Shown: positions 50,995-59,509 of the stretch, piece after piece | Layout: the number at the start of each line of letters is the position of its first letter | Position numbering within the stretch: the stretch's first letter is position 1 | Origin: CAYRWR01 sp964537555 | GTDB taxonomy: Bacteria > Spirochaetota > Brevinematia > Brevinematales > CAYRWR01 | Length of the DNA: 64,000 bases | Direction: 5' to 3' | Assembly (NCBI GenBank): GCA_964537555.1 | Contig: CAZIAD010000005.1 | Location: 62,001 to 126,000 of the forward strand | The notes under the pieces: generated by a model | What the model saw: only the letters and a program-made list of their open reading frames with translations | What the model was told of the DNA's origin: nothing | The model's database searches: none | Program-made: the position numbers and the translations under genes

Positions 50995-52272
50995 CTAAGA
51001 GTTTATAAAAGATTCGAAATATTTAAAATAATCAGGGAAAGTCTTGGACACACAGCCGGCATCTTTGATAATGACTCCGGGAATACGCAGGCCGGCTATA
51101 GAAAATGCCATAGCCATCCTGTGATCATCATAGGTGTCAATAGCAACGCCTCTGTATTGGTCAGAGGGGTATATCTTCAGCCCATCCGGGTACTCTTCCA
51201 CCTGGGCTCCCAGGCGGGTCAATTCATTGACCAGGGCCGTGATACGGTCAGTCTCCTTGATGCGCAGATTAGGCACATTCCTGATGGTAGTGGGCCCCTC
51301 GGCGAACAATGCCAGCACCGCCAGGGTCAGTACCATATCCGGGATGGCATTCATATCTATATCCAGGCCCCGGAGGCTTTCACATCCTTTTAAAGTGAGG
51401 GAGTGCGGCTGCCAGGTCAAAGTACAGCCCATTTTCTCCAGTACAGACGCAAAATGCGTATCACCCTGCACCGACTCAGTACCCAGACCTTCCAGGGTGA
51501 CTTCAGTATTTAATAGAGCCGCCATAGCCAGAAAATAGGAAGCCGCTGAAGCATCCGGTTCTATCATATAGGTGCCGGGGGACTGATAGGTACCCGGCTC
51601 TACCCTGAACACCTTATAATCATCATGCCGGGCCTCAATGCCGAATTTCTTCATCATGGACAATGTCATATCCGCATAGGGTTTAGAGGCCAGATCGCCT
51701 TCCACATGAATGATCAGCCCGTTTTGAGTAGCAGGCCCTGATAACAAAAGTGAAGATATATACTGTGAAGAATTATGTCCGGGCAGGGAACATTCTTTTC
51801 CGAAAATGCCCTGAGCCTGTATAACCAGGGGGGGGCAGGCATTTTTTTTCCGGCTCTTGATGTCACAGCCCAGCTCTGTCAGGGCTTTTAACAGATCGAT
51901 TATGGGCCTTTCCTGCATACGTTTATCCCCATCCAGGATATAACTGCCCTGCCCCAGGTTCAGATAGGTAGCCAGAAAGCGCATGGCTGTGCCGGCATTT
52001 CCTACAAAAAGTTCTGCGTCCTGCGAGGGTAGGCCACCCCCAGTGACCAGGCATTCCCGGGATTCCCTGTCCAGAGACACTTTCAGGCCCAGGGTCTGTA
52101 ATGCTTCATACATGTATAATGTGTCATCAGCCAGCAGGAAATTGCTAAGGAGGGTCTCGCCCGGGGCCAGTGCGGCCAGGATCAGGGCGCGATTGCTGAT
52201 GCTTTTTGAGCCGGGTAAGGTTATAGTCTGGCTTTCCGGAATACGGGAAGGGGTTTTAACAGGATAATCCAT
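50995..52272 (-). CDS. aroA: 3-phosphoshikimate 1-carboxyvinyltransferase (EPSP synthase)
   Basis: The product is 425 residues. Motifs: PGSKSISNRALILAALAPGE, LFVGNAGTAMRF, LDGDKRMQERPI and near the end IKETDRITALVNELTRLGAQ and TYDDHRMAMAFS. The enzyme joins shikimate-3-phosphate and PEP in aromatic amino-acid synthesis. It has the glyphosate-site layout of class I (NAGTAMRF). It follows the folate gene by 11 bp and is the last member of that run. Confidence 0.97.
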   Translation of the reverse strand: MDYPVKTPSRIPESQTITLPGSKSISNRALILAALAPGETLLSNFLLADDTLYMYEALQTLGLKVSLDRESRECLVTGGGLPSQDAELFVGNAGTAMRFLATYLNLGQGSYILDGDKRMQERPIIDLLKALTELGCDIKSRKKNACPPLVIQAQGIFGKECSLPGHNSSQYISSLLLSGPATQNGLIIHVEGDLASKPYADMTLSMMKKFGIEARHDDYKVFRVEPGTYQSPGTYMIEPDASAASYFLAMAALLNTEVTLEGLGTESVQGDTHFASVLEKMGCTLTWQPHSLTLKGCESLRGLDIDMNAIPDMVLTLAVLALFAEGPTTIRNVPNLRIKETDRITALVNELTRLGAQVEEYPDGLKIYPSDQYRGVAIDTYDDHRMAMAFSIAGLRIPGVIIKDAGCVSKTFPDYFKYFESFINS

Positions 52273-52283
52273 TTATTTGCACC

Positions 52284-52856
52284 TTAGCTGATCTTTTTAT
52301 ACCCGTCTTCTGTGACCAGTCCCCGCAGGGGTATATCGTGCCGCACTACCGGCAGACGTGGTATCACCTGAAAACGAAATGCCACTCCCACCGTGCGTAC
52401 CTCCCGGTGCTGAGCTAAAAAGCGGTCATAGTATCCCTTTCCATATCCGATGCGGTGGCCTTTAGCATCAAATACCACTCCGGGAACCAGGATGAGGTCA
52501 ATAGCTCCGGTATATACGGGGGTCTTAGGTTCAGGTATGTTGAAGGACCCTTTTTCAAAATCCCACTCAGGATCATTGATGGCTGCCACTTCCATAGTGC
52601 TGTCATCCACTACCCGGGGGAAGAGAATCTTATATCCTTTTTTAAATAATTTCAAGGATAAGGGCAGGACATCGACTTCCCGGTTCACCGGCATATAAAA
52701 CAGGATGACTTTCTTTTCTTTGATAAGTCCCTCAATATGATCACATATAAGAGATGACCTCTGCTCTACAGTCTCAGTAGACAAGGCTTTACGCATAGAC
52801 AGAAACCTCGAACGTAAGACCTGTTTATCTATTTTTTCCTGACCGTTTTCACTCAT
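52284..52856 (-). CDS. 5-formyltetrahydrofolate cyclo-ligase
   Basis: The product is 190 residues. The ATP/folate-binding motif HRIGYGKGYYDRFL and the preceding LILVPGVVFDAKG are typical of the family. It converts 5-formyl-THF to 5,10-methenyl-THF with ATP. It sits between the bifunctional nuclease and aroA genes. Confidence 0.95.
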   Translation of the reverse strand: MSENGQEKIDKQVLRSRFLSMRKALSTETVEQRSSLICDHIEGLIKEKKVILFYMPVNREVDVLPLSLKLFKKGYKILFPRVVDDSTMEVAAINDPEWDFEKGSFNIPEPKTPVYTGAIDLILVPGVVFDAKGHRIGYGKGYYDRFLAQHREVRTVGVAFRFQVIPRLPVVRHDIPLRGLVTEDGYKKIS

Positions 52857-52881
52857 ATTTCCTGCTCTGCTCGGGATTTCG

Positions 52882-53508
52882 TTATAATTTTCTTTGTTTC
52901 TGCCTGAGATTGTTTATCTTATCTCTGAGGCCGGCCGCTTCTTCATAACGTTCTTCTTTTATGGCTGTCTCCAGCTGCTTGCTGAGGGCCTTGAGCTCAG
53001 TACCTATATCCCCGGACTCATCTTCATCCAGGATGTCAAAGATACTCTTACCCGCCCCTTTATCCACCAGGGAGAACATCTCTCCCTGTTTACTGGCTTC
53101 TTCCTGCCACACTGTAAACACATTTTCATGGATAAATATGGGAGAGCCGAATCTTAAAGCCAGAGCCATCCCGTCTGAGGGGCGCACATCATGTTCTACC
53201 ACAGTCTGTCCGTCAGAGATATATAAAAAACCGTAAAACACATGGTCTTTAAGGTCGGTGATTACCAGCTTTTGCACTGTCAGATTAAAGGAGCTGAGGA
53301 CTTCAAAATAGAGGTCATAGGTAAATGGCCTTTGCGATTTAGTCCCTTCCCAGGCCATGATTATACCCCGTCCCTCAAAAATCCCTACCCATATAGACAA
53401 AACTCTCTGCTTGCCTGATTTTTCTTTGAGAAAAACTATGCAGCTGTTTTCATTGACCAGGACTTTCAGGACTTCGACTTCAACGAGATTTTTTTCGGGA
53501 TCTGACAT
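52882..53508 (-). CDS. bifunctional nuclease (BFN/DUF151) with C-terminal UVR motif
   Basis: The product is 208 residues. Residues about 8-140 form the DUF151 domain (SIWVGIFEGRGIIMAW, RPFTYDLYFEVLSSF, SDGMALALRFGSPIFI). After a linker, the last 40 residues are a UVR motif (LEKQL-like TAIKEERYEEAAGLRDKIN) as in UvrB, UvrC and McsA. DUF151 proteins are nucleases in thermophiles and plants; the UVR end suggests contact with UvrABC or similar. This combination is known in bacteria. Confidence 0.88.
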   Translation of the reverse strand: MSDPEKNLVEVEVLKVLVNENSCIVFLKEKSGKQRVLSIWVGIFEGRGIIMAWEGTKSQRPFTYDLYFEVLSSFNLTVQKLVITDLKDHVFYGFLYISDGQTVVEHDVRPSDGMALALRFGSPIFIHENVFTVWQEEASKQGEMFSLVDKGAGKSIFDILDEDESGDIGTELKALSKQLETAIKEERYEEAAGLRDKINNLRQKQRKL

Positions 53509-53525
53509 AAAAAGCTCGGCCTCCT

Positions 53526-54176
53526 CTACTTTCCGGTTTTGGATATCTTGCCGGCTACCTGGTTTACCCTGTTCTTAAAAGCCGGGCTGAAATTAGGCCG
53601 CTGACTAAGCTGCATCAGAGGGTAAAGGGAGGACTTGGACTGGTGTTTTTCAATGGCTTCCACCAGGAGATTGGCCAGCCTTTCGTCATTTACAGTCTTG
53701 GTTATATCGTTCAGTACCGATGTGGCTTTGGGTGAATCAGTCATCTCCCCCAGGCCCAGGATGATATACATCCGGCTTTCTTTGTCAGTGATATCTTTCC
53801 AGTAATTGGCAAAGGTCTCTGCATCCGCATCATTACCGATCCGGCCCACTGTCCAGATAGAGATATGAAAAATATTTCGCAGGTCAGCCAGCTGTTTGGG
53901 TTTACCGTAATTGGCTGAGGGATTAGCTGCACCCAGCCATTCCTTGACCCTGTACTTAGCCTGGGTCATCTTGAGTTCACCCACCCGCTTGATGGCGCTG
54001 TATACCAGGTCAAAATCCAGAGAATCCATAGCCTGAAACAGGATATTACTGGAAGAGGTGTCCAGATTGACAAACATGCCCTCATAGACGCTCTTGTATT
54101 CTCCAAATCCCGCCTGAGCGGTCACCAGAAAGGATAGTACCAGTAAACTTTTTACATACTTTGAGATATTCACCAT
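53526..54176 (-). CDS. exported HEAT-repeat-like protein
   Basis: The product is 216 residues with an N-terminal signal (about residues 1-22, cleaved after AQA). The rest is made of repeated helical pairs (DLVYSAIKRVGELKMTQAKY, SRMYIILGLGEMTDSPKATS, LANLLVEAIEKHQSKSSLYP), resembling HEAT-type scaffold repeats. No enzymatic motif. It belongs to the run from tldD-like to aroA. The family looks spirochaetal, but I cannot name it. Confidence 0.65.
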   Translation of the reverse strand: MVNISKYVKSLLVLSFLVTAQAGFGEYKSVYEGMFVNLDTSSSNILFQAMDSLDFDLVYSAIKRVGELKMTQAKYRVKEWLGAANPSANYGKPKQLADLRNIFHISIWTVGRIGNDADAETFANYWKDITDKESRMYIILGLGEMTDSPKATSVLNDITKTVNDERLANLLVEAIEKHQSKSSLYPLMQLSQRPNFSPAFKNRVNQVAGKISKTGK

Positions 54177-54189
54177 AAACTCCTTGGAT

Positions 54190-55932
54190 TTACTCCTGTG
54201 CCACTTTCAGGAACATGGGATTATTTAATAACACCGCATATCCTCCCAGTTCTCCATCAGTAAGCAGGTAATGTAACGCGAAACTCATATTATAGGCTTC
54301 TTCTATTGCCTCTATGGCACTTTTACCATGAGCGATCCGGTCTCCGTCCAGCTTTTTACTGAACTCCAGGCGTTCATCCGGATTCTGCATCAGGTTTTTC
54401 TCTCCCTGGTAATCAGTGATCACAAAGAGGAGGGTCTTGGAAAATGTCTCAAACAGGGCCTTGGCCTCGGACCGCATCTTACGGGAGATCTGTGACCTCT
54501 GGGCTGAATACTGATTCAAACGCCCCGATTTTTCTTCATGGCTGATATAAGTATCCTTATCCACTTTCCGGATCTCACGCATGATCTTAAGATATTCATT
54601 GACTCTTTCGTAAAAGGAATTGAGCTTGTAATAGCAGTCGGAGAGTTCTTTTTTGATATCCATACGGGTACCATAATTTATAGTGATATTAAAGTGCACC
54701 TTGGGAGAATTAAAGATAAAAGAAAACTCTTTATCAAAAAAGTCTACCAGGGCATAAGTCAAAAACACTTTATCATTGAGGGAAAACAGAGCCCTCAGGT
54801 CTTTTTGTTCTTTGTAATATTTTAAGAGTTCTGCATATTTCAGGTTTTGATTGATGAACTCTATCCCTTTGTTCAGAGGCAGAGATTCTTCTGCCGCTTT
54901 TTTTATCAGTTCCGCTTCATTTTCCGATTTAGGCGCATCGGGATGCAATTCATCCTTGAGGCGTTCCTTTTGAGATGCAAACTCTATTTCTTCATGCCAT
55001 TTTTTGGAATAATAGCCCAGGTTGTCTTCTTCCACCAGGCCGATAAAAGTCTGGAAGCGCTGAGGTTTATTCTTAGTCTCCATCTTGTAATAATAATCCA
55101 CCAGGCTGAATAACTTAGGATAGATCCGGAAAAACACATAGTCCAGATAATTACTGATCTTCCTGAGATTATTATAGCTCACATTAGGATCGAGGCGGCG
55201 CAGCTCCCGTTCCATAGTGATAGCTCTCTCGGCTGCCAGTTTGATCTGGTCATGATGGGGCTTCAGTATATAAAGGCCCTTGTACAGATCTATGATCTCT
55301 TCTTTCAGGTCATCTACCACTTCCGGGTCATTATGCATGACCATGAGGTGGTTAAACTGCTCTTCACTGTAAAGCTCATCCACCCTGTAAATGAGTTCAT
55401 ACAAAAACGGGAAATTCTGATCGGAATTTAATTTTGTCTTTATCTGCTCCACTACCATAGAATTCTGGTGCAGAACTGAGGCCAGGACCATCCTGATCTC
55501 CAGCAGTGAGTTCTGGTATTTTTCCAGGATGAGATCACTGAAGCCCTTCTTAAAACGTTTTACTGAAAAATTAGTGACCCCGCTCAGAACACAGCCTAAC
55601 TTGGCAGAAAAACGCTCTACCCATTTGGAGACCGGGTTCACCTTCATGCTTTCCTGAATAGAAATGGAGGAGCGTTTTTTTATCTTGCCCCCGCCTTTAG
55701 CCCGGGAGCGGTCTATTTCCGGATAGGAGCGGGATCCACTGCTGTCACCGGAGACCTTATCCGTATTCCCGGTAACTGCCCGGTATTTATTCTTCCTGTC
55801 TTCTTTATCAAAATCTACGACTTCCCCGCCCGCCTGTACAAAAGTCTGAAATAATTCTTTTTTGGAGCCTTCATCGAGATCATTGATATGCAGGCGGTTC
55901 TTGATCTTATCTAAATGATTACTGTCTGCCAT
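54190..55932 (-). CDS. large helical protein of unknown function
   Basis: The product is 580 residues, highly charged and helical throughout. A Ser/Lys-rich region at about residues 60-100 separates a short N-terminal part from a long helical body. No signal peptide or membrane span. The ending DGELGGYAVLLNNPMFLKVA is distinctive, but I recognise no domain. It overlaps the upstream lipoprotein gene by 14 bases, so translation is coupled. Together with neighbours it may form a cell-envelope-associated complex, which is speculation. Confidence 0.7.
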   Translation of the reverse strand: MADSNHLDKIKNRLHINDLDEGSKKELFQTFVQAGGEVVDFDKEDRKNKYRAVTGNTDKVSGDSSGSRSYPEIDRSRAKGGGKIKKRSSISIQESMKVNPVSKWVERFSAKLGCVLSGVTNFSVKRFKKGFSDLILEKYQNSLLEIRMVLASVLHQNSMVVEQIKTKLNSDQNFPFLYELIYRVDELYSEEQFNHLMVMHNDPEVVDDLKEEIIDLYKGLYILKPHHDQIKLAAERAITMERELRRLDPNVSYNNLRKISNYLDYVFFRIYPKLFSLVDYYYKMETKNKPQRFQTFIGLVEEDNLGYYSKKWHEEIEFASQKERLKDELHPDAPKSENEAELIKKAAEESLPLNKGIEFINQNLKYAELLKYYKEQKDLRALFSLNDKVFLTYALVDFFDKEFSFIFNSPKVHFNITINYGTRMDIKKELSDCYYKLNSFYERVNEYLKIMREIRKVDKDTYISHEEKSGRLNQYSAQRSQISRKMRSEAKALFETFSKTLLFVITDYQGEKNLMQNPDERLEFSKKLDGDRIAHGKSAIEAIEEAYNMSFALHYLLTDGELGGYAVLLNNPMFLKVAQE

Positions 55933-56581
55933 ATACTTCCCCTATCCAGTCCAAAAACGGCTGATCCCCTCTCACAGTATAGTGCTTGTAGCTCTGGCCC
56001 TGAGTAATACTAAAAGAATAAGGATGATACTCGATAATATCAAAGATCAATGAATTATCCCCATTAATGATCCTGATTCGGGCCGGCAATCCGTTTTCCA
56101 TTCTTTTTAGTACTTCCAGTCTCAGATCCCATTCACCATACGTAAATATTATAGCTTTAATCTCATTATTTTCAAGCAGCAATTGCTTAATTGTGTCATC
56201 TTTTTCTGAATTAATCAATTCTCCTTTCAGTAAAGGATAAAGGCTTTTTATCAGGATCTGTGATAATTCCAGGTCAAATTTAGTATATTCTACTTTATTC
56301 AGAGGCAGGACCAGGGTCTGACGTCCCTCACTTTGAGATGAATAGAACATCACATACTGGTTCAGGAGATTATCAAAGAGCCGAAAAGCGAAATAATCAT
56401 CTTTCAATAATGCCGCGTCACCATTGGCCTGGACCTTTTCTTCACCAAACTGGGCGAACAGGAAAAAGCGGAAACCGATAAAGCCCGACTGATCCTCCCG
56501 GATATAGTCAGACCTCCGGCAGGAAAACAGGGCCAGGGGTATAAGCATTAAGAGGCTGAGCTTACATATTCTGGTCATCAT
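55919..56581 (-). CDS. lipoprotein, unknown function
   Basis: The product is 220 residues. Lipobox LALFSC puts the lipidated Cys at residue 21. The remainder is soluble with beta-like strands (GFIGFRFFLFAQFGEEKVQA, PARIRIINGDNSLIFDIIEY). No domain is recognised. It overlaps the TldD/PmbA-like gene by four bases at its start and the 580-residue gene by 14 at its end. Confidence 0.75.
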   Translation of the reverse strand: MMTRICKLSLLMLIPLALFSCRRSDYIREDQSGFIGFRFFLFAQFGEEKVQANGDAALLKDDYFAFRLFDNLLNQYVMFYSSQSEGRQTLVLPLNKVEYTKFDLELSQILIKSLYPLLKGELINSEKDDTIKQLLLENNEIKAIIFTYGEWDLRLEVLKRMENGLPARIRIINGDNSLIFDIIEYHPYSFSITQGQSYKHYTVRGDQPFLDWIGEVYGRQ

Positions 56582-57888
56582 CCGGCCACCGAGACTTTAT
56601 TGATACAGATGTGAGGGCTGTATAAAGCACCCTGGCGGTGACGGATATTTTCCATGGAGCGTATATCATTAAACCAGTCAAACACATTTCCGGCCAGCAT
56701 GAGGTCTTTGACCCGGCCTTTTACCTTGCCTTTTTCAATAAGGAAGCCCAATTCGATATTTACCGATATATCACCGGCCAGCATATTACTCATACCGCCA
56801 CCCAGCACATCATAGACTATGAGGCCTCTGTCTATATCGGCTATCATTTCCTGCAAAGTGGACTCGCCGGTGGATACCAGGAGGTTGCTATAGGATGGGC
56901 CGGGCAGAGAGCTCACACCCCGGCCTCCATGCCCGTTACTGGTTCGGCCCATACGCCGGGCATAACCCAGGTCAAAAATAAAATTCTTAAACAGTCCCTG
57001 GTCTATTATAGGCAGCTGCTGAGGCAGTACCCCTTCGTCATCAAAGGGATAGGAAGCCGGGCCGTTTTCCAGGAGAGGGTCATCCCAGAGGCTGAATCGG
57101 GGGCTGCAGATACTCATATCCTGTTTATCCTGAAAACGGGAGATCCCTTTGTATAATGTACGGGAGCTGGCAGACATGGTAAAGGGCTGCAAAAGCAGGC
57201 CCATAGTATCGGGGGCAAATATCACAGGATAATAGCCGCTGTCCAGGCTGGACTTTTGCAGGGCATGTTTGAATTTCCACTCAATATCCCTGAGGATACG
57301 GTCTTTTTCCAGATCCATGGTATAGGAGCTGTCACTATCCCCTATCTCCAGTAGCCCCCCCCCTTCCTCTACCAGGAGCAGCACAGCCGACAATGCGGCA
57401 TGGGTCTCTTTAAAGCTGCCTTTAAAGCCCGCACTGTTCATCAGGAGCTGATAGGATTCGTAGAGACTATAGTCCAGGGAGACCTGGGCGTCTTTATGGA
57501 TAGCCTTGAGGCTTTTTAATAATGACTGCCCCTCTTCTATAGCCTGCTGTTTAGTAAAATCCAGCACTTCCTGGTGATAATGATGGCAGGGCTTATAGTC
57601 ACAGGGGCCGGGCAGGTCCAGGTCGAGCTCTTCACCCAGTGAAGCAGACTGCCGGGCTCTTTCAATCAGCTCATCACTGTCCCTCAAAGAATTGATGTAG
57701 GAATTACCCACCCTGCCCTGATCAAATAATCTCAGGCCCAGGGCAAAGCGATTATTATCTTCTACAGACTTGAGCTGATCCATTTCAAAGCTGATGTCCC
57801 TGCTCTCACTGGCACTGGCAATAACATCCCCTTTCTCAATACGGGGCAGAATACTTTGTGCAGATCTTTCCAGTTCCTCTATGAACAT
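56578..57888 (-). CDS. TldD/PmbA-family protein (TldE-like)
   Basis: The product is 436 residues. The N-terminal SESRDISFEMDQLKSVED and the later GLRLFDQGRVGNSYINSL fit the TldD/PmbA fold; the C-terminal region has GGRGVSSLPGPSYSNLLVST and GDISVNIELGFLIEKGKVKG, and ends in VFDWFNDIRSMEN. The HExxxH zinc motif of TldD is not seen, so it is more like the PmbA/TldE subunit, which works with TldD as a peptidase of modified peptides and antitoxins. No TldD partner is in the window. It leads the operon toward aroA. Confidence 0.82.
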   Translation of the reverse strand: MFIEELERSAQSILPRIEKGDVIASASESRDISFEMDQLKSVEDNNRFALGLRLFDQGRVGNSYINSLRDSDELIERARQSASLGEELDLDLPGPCDYKPCHHYHQEVLDFTKQQAIEEGQSLLKSLKAIHKDAQVSLDYSLYESYQLLMNSAGFKGSFKETHAALSAVLLLVEEGGGLLEIGDSDSSYTMDLEKDRILRDIEWKFKHALQKSSLDSGYYPVIFAPDTMGLLLQPFTMSASSRTLYKGISRFQDKQDMSICSPRFSLWDDPLLENGPASYPFDDEGVLPQQLPIIDQGLFKNFIFDLGYARRMGRTSNGHGGRGVSSLPGPSYSNLLVSTGESTLQEMIADIDRGLIVYDVLGGGMSNMLAGDISVNIELGFLIEKGKVKGRVKDLMLAGNVFDWFNDIRSMENIRHRQGALYSPHICINKVSVAG

Positions 57889-57993
57889 AATACCACCATT
57901 AGTCGAAATATCATTAATTATATGGCGAATTCACGCTTAGCGCAAGAGCAGAGCCTACAATTTACCTAATGAATCCTATTTTTCCTGTGTGGA

Positions 57994-59334
57994 TCAGATG
58001 TCCTGATAGTTTTCGGTGAGCAGAATACCCAGGCCACCACTCAGGGTACCAAACCAGATCCGGTTTCGGGCCAGGGTAATACGCACTACATCATTACTGG
58101 GCAGTCCCTCCAGTATCCTGATATAGCTGAAGCCTTTTTTCTCAGGATCATAGACAGAGACTCCCCCGCCCAGGGTGCCGATGATCATTTTATCATTTAC
58201 GGGCTGCAGGGCCTCCACAAAGTCTGAGCTCAGTCCCTGTTCATGTGTAATGTTCATAAAATGTTTTGTGGTACGGGTACTGACCAACATGATACCGTGG
58301 CCATAGGTCCCCACCCATACCCGGTCATTCTGAAAGGCCAGAGTCTTTACCGGGATGTCTTTAATGATATGCGTCGATGTCTTGCCGTCAAAAAGATACA
58401 GTCCTTTATCCAGGCTGGCTATATAAAAGCGGGGGCCCACTTTGATGATATCTGTGACATTGACCGAATCATTAAAAAACAGGCTCCATTCATCGCTTAG
58501 GGGGTCATAGACATAGACCCCGTCTCCCAGGGTGGCTGCATAGAGCTTGTTTTCTATGATCACCATGCGTTTTACTTTGGCCCGCTTCAGCTTGCCACTC
58601 ATACGTTCCCAGGTAGACAGCTTTTTATTATAACGGCACAGCCCGTCATAGGTCCCCACCCACACATAATTGCCCAGTATTGCGATATCCCGGACGTGCT
58701 GGGATATAAGGCCTCCCTCTTTCTGCTGAAACAGCTTGAGGGAATAATTACTGCGCGTAAAACGGCCTACCCCGCCCGTCCACATAGCTATCCAGATATC
58801 GTCACCGTCAAATTCCACATCACTGATGGAATTATCAGGAATTCCTTCAAAACGGGAGATATATTCCCACCTGATTCTCCGCCACAGTTTCTGGGCTTCA
58901 TCCCGGAGCGCTTCATCTTTGAGATTGGAACGCAGGACCCGGTTGATATAAAACAGGGCGCTCTCTCTTTCATAATTCTGGTACAGTATCTTTGCAGCAT
59001 AAAATCCGCAGGGCTCCTTATATTCACTCAGTTCAAAATTGGCGTAACCCTTGAGAAAAGACTTAAGGGCCAGCATCCTCTGGCCTTTATTGTAAAATGA
59101 GAGGCCTACCTTGTAATAGCTTTCGGTAAAATCCAGATCCAGGAAGCTTTGGGGGTAGACCCTTTTCCACTTTTGAAGGTCATCCAGCCGGTCCTGGATA
59201 ATCAGCTCTACCATGATGTCCTGCAATTGAGGCTGAGTCAGCTCCATACCCTGGATATCCTGGATATTCCAGCTATATCCGGAGTTTACACAGAGAATAA
59301 GGAACAGAATTCCGGGAAGTACTTTTTTTAACAT
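57994..59334 (-). CDS. exported Reg_prop beta-propeller protein
   Basis: The product is 446 residues with a signal peptide (about residues 1-21). Residues ~40-165 are helical and may be TPR-like. From ~170 repeated blades appear: GDDIWIAMWTGGVGRFTRSN, GNYVWVGTYDGLCRYNKKLS, NDRVWVGTYGHGIMLVSTRT and NRIWFGTLSGGLGILL. These are two-component regulator propeller repeats, usually the sensor part of hybrid kinases; here they stand alone. A periplasmic sensing or binding role is likely. Divergent from glmS. Confidence 0.82.
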   Translation of the reverse strand: MLKKVLPGILFLILCVNSGYSWNIQDIQGMELTQPQLQDIMVELIIQDRLDDLQKWKRVYPQSFLDLDFTESYYKVGLSFYNKGQRMLALKSFLKGYANFELSEYKEPCGFYAAKILYQNYERESALFYINRVLRSNLKDEALRDEAQKLWRRIRWEYISRFEGIPDNSISDVEFDGDDIWIAMWTGGVGRFTRSNYSLKLFQQKEGGLISQHVRDIAILGNYVWVGTYDGLCRYNKKLSTWERMSGKLKRAKVKRMVIIENKLYAATLGDGVYVYDPLSDEWSLFFNDSVNVTDIIKVGPRFYIASLDKGLYLFDGKTSTHIIKDIPVKTLAFQNDRVWVGTYGHGIMLVSTRTTKHFMNITHEQGLSSDFVEALQPVNDKMIIGTLGGGVSVYDPEKKGFSYIRILEGLPSNDVVRITLARNRIWFGTLSGGLGILLTENYQDI

Positions 59335-59447
59335 AAATTTTTCCTTTTTAGTGGTATACCTGATTTTCGGCTTTTCAGGCCTAATAATTCAATTTATCTA
59401 ACCTGCCGGGATTATATGCTAACATATCCTGTATAATATAGAAAACA

Positions 59448-59476
59448 TTGAATACAATAGTATAATATGTTATATT
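59448..59476 (+). promoter_or_regulatory. promoter of glmS
   Basis: TTGAAT (59448-59453) and TATATT (59471-59476) are 17 bp apart, with the start codon 34 bp downstream after a GCAGGAG ribosome site. The leader is too short for a glmS ribozyme, and none is seen. Confidence 0.6.
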
Positions 59477-59509
59477 ATTCTTTATGAATTCCCTAAGCAG
59501 GAGCAGTAT

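Noticed and set aside
59477..59509. glmS ribozyme
   Set aside because: The leader from the predicted start point is under 40 bases and lacks the expected structure.
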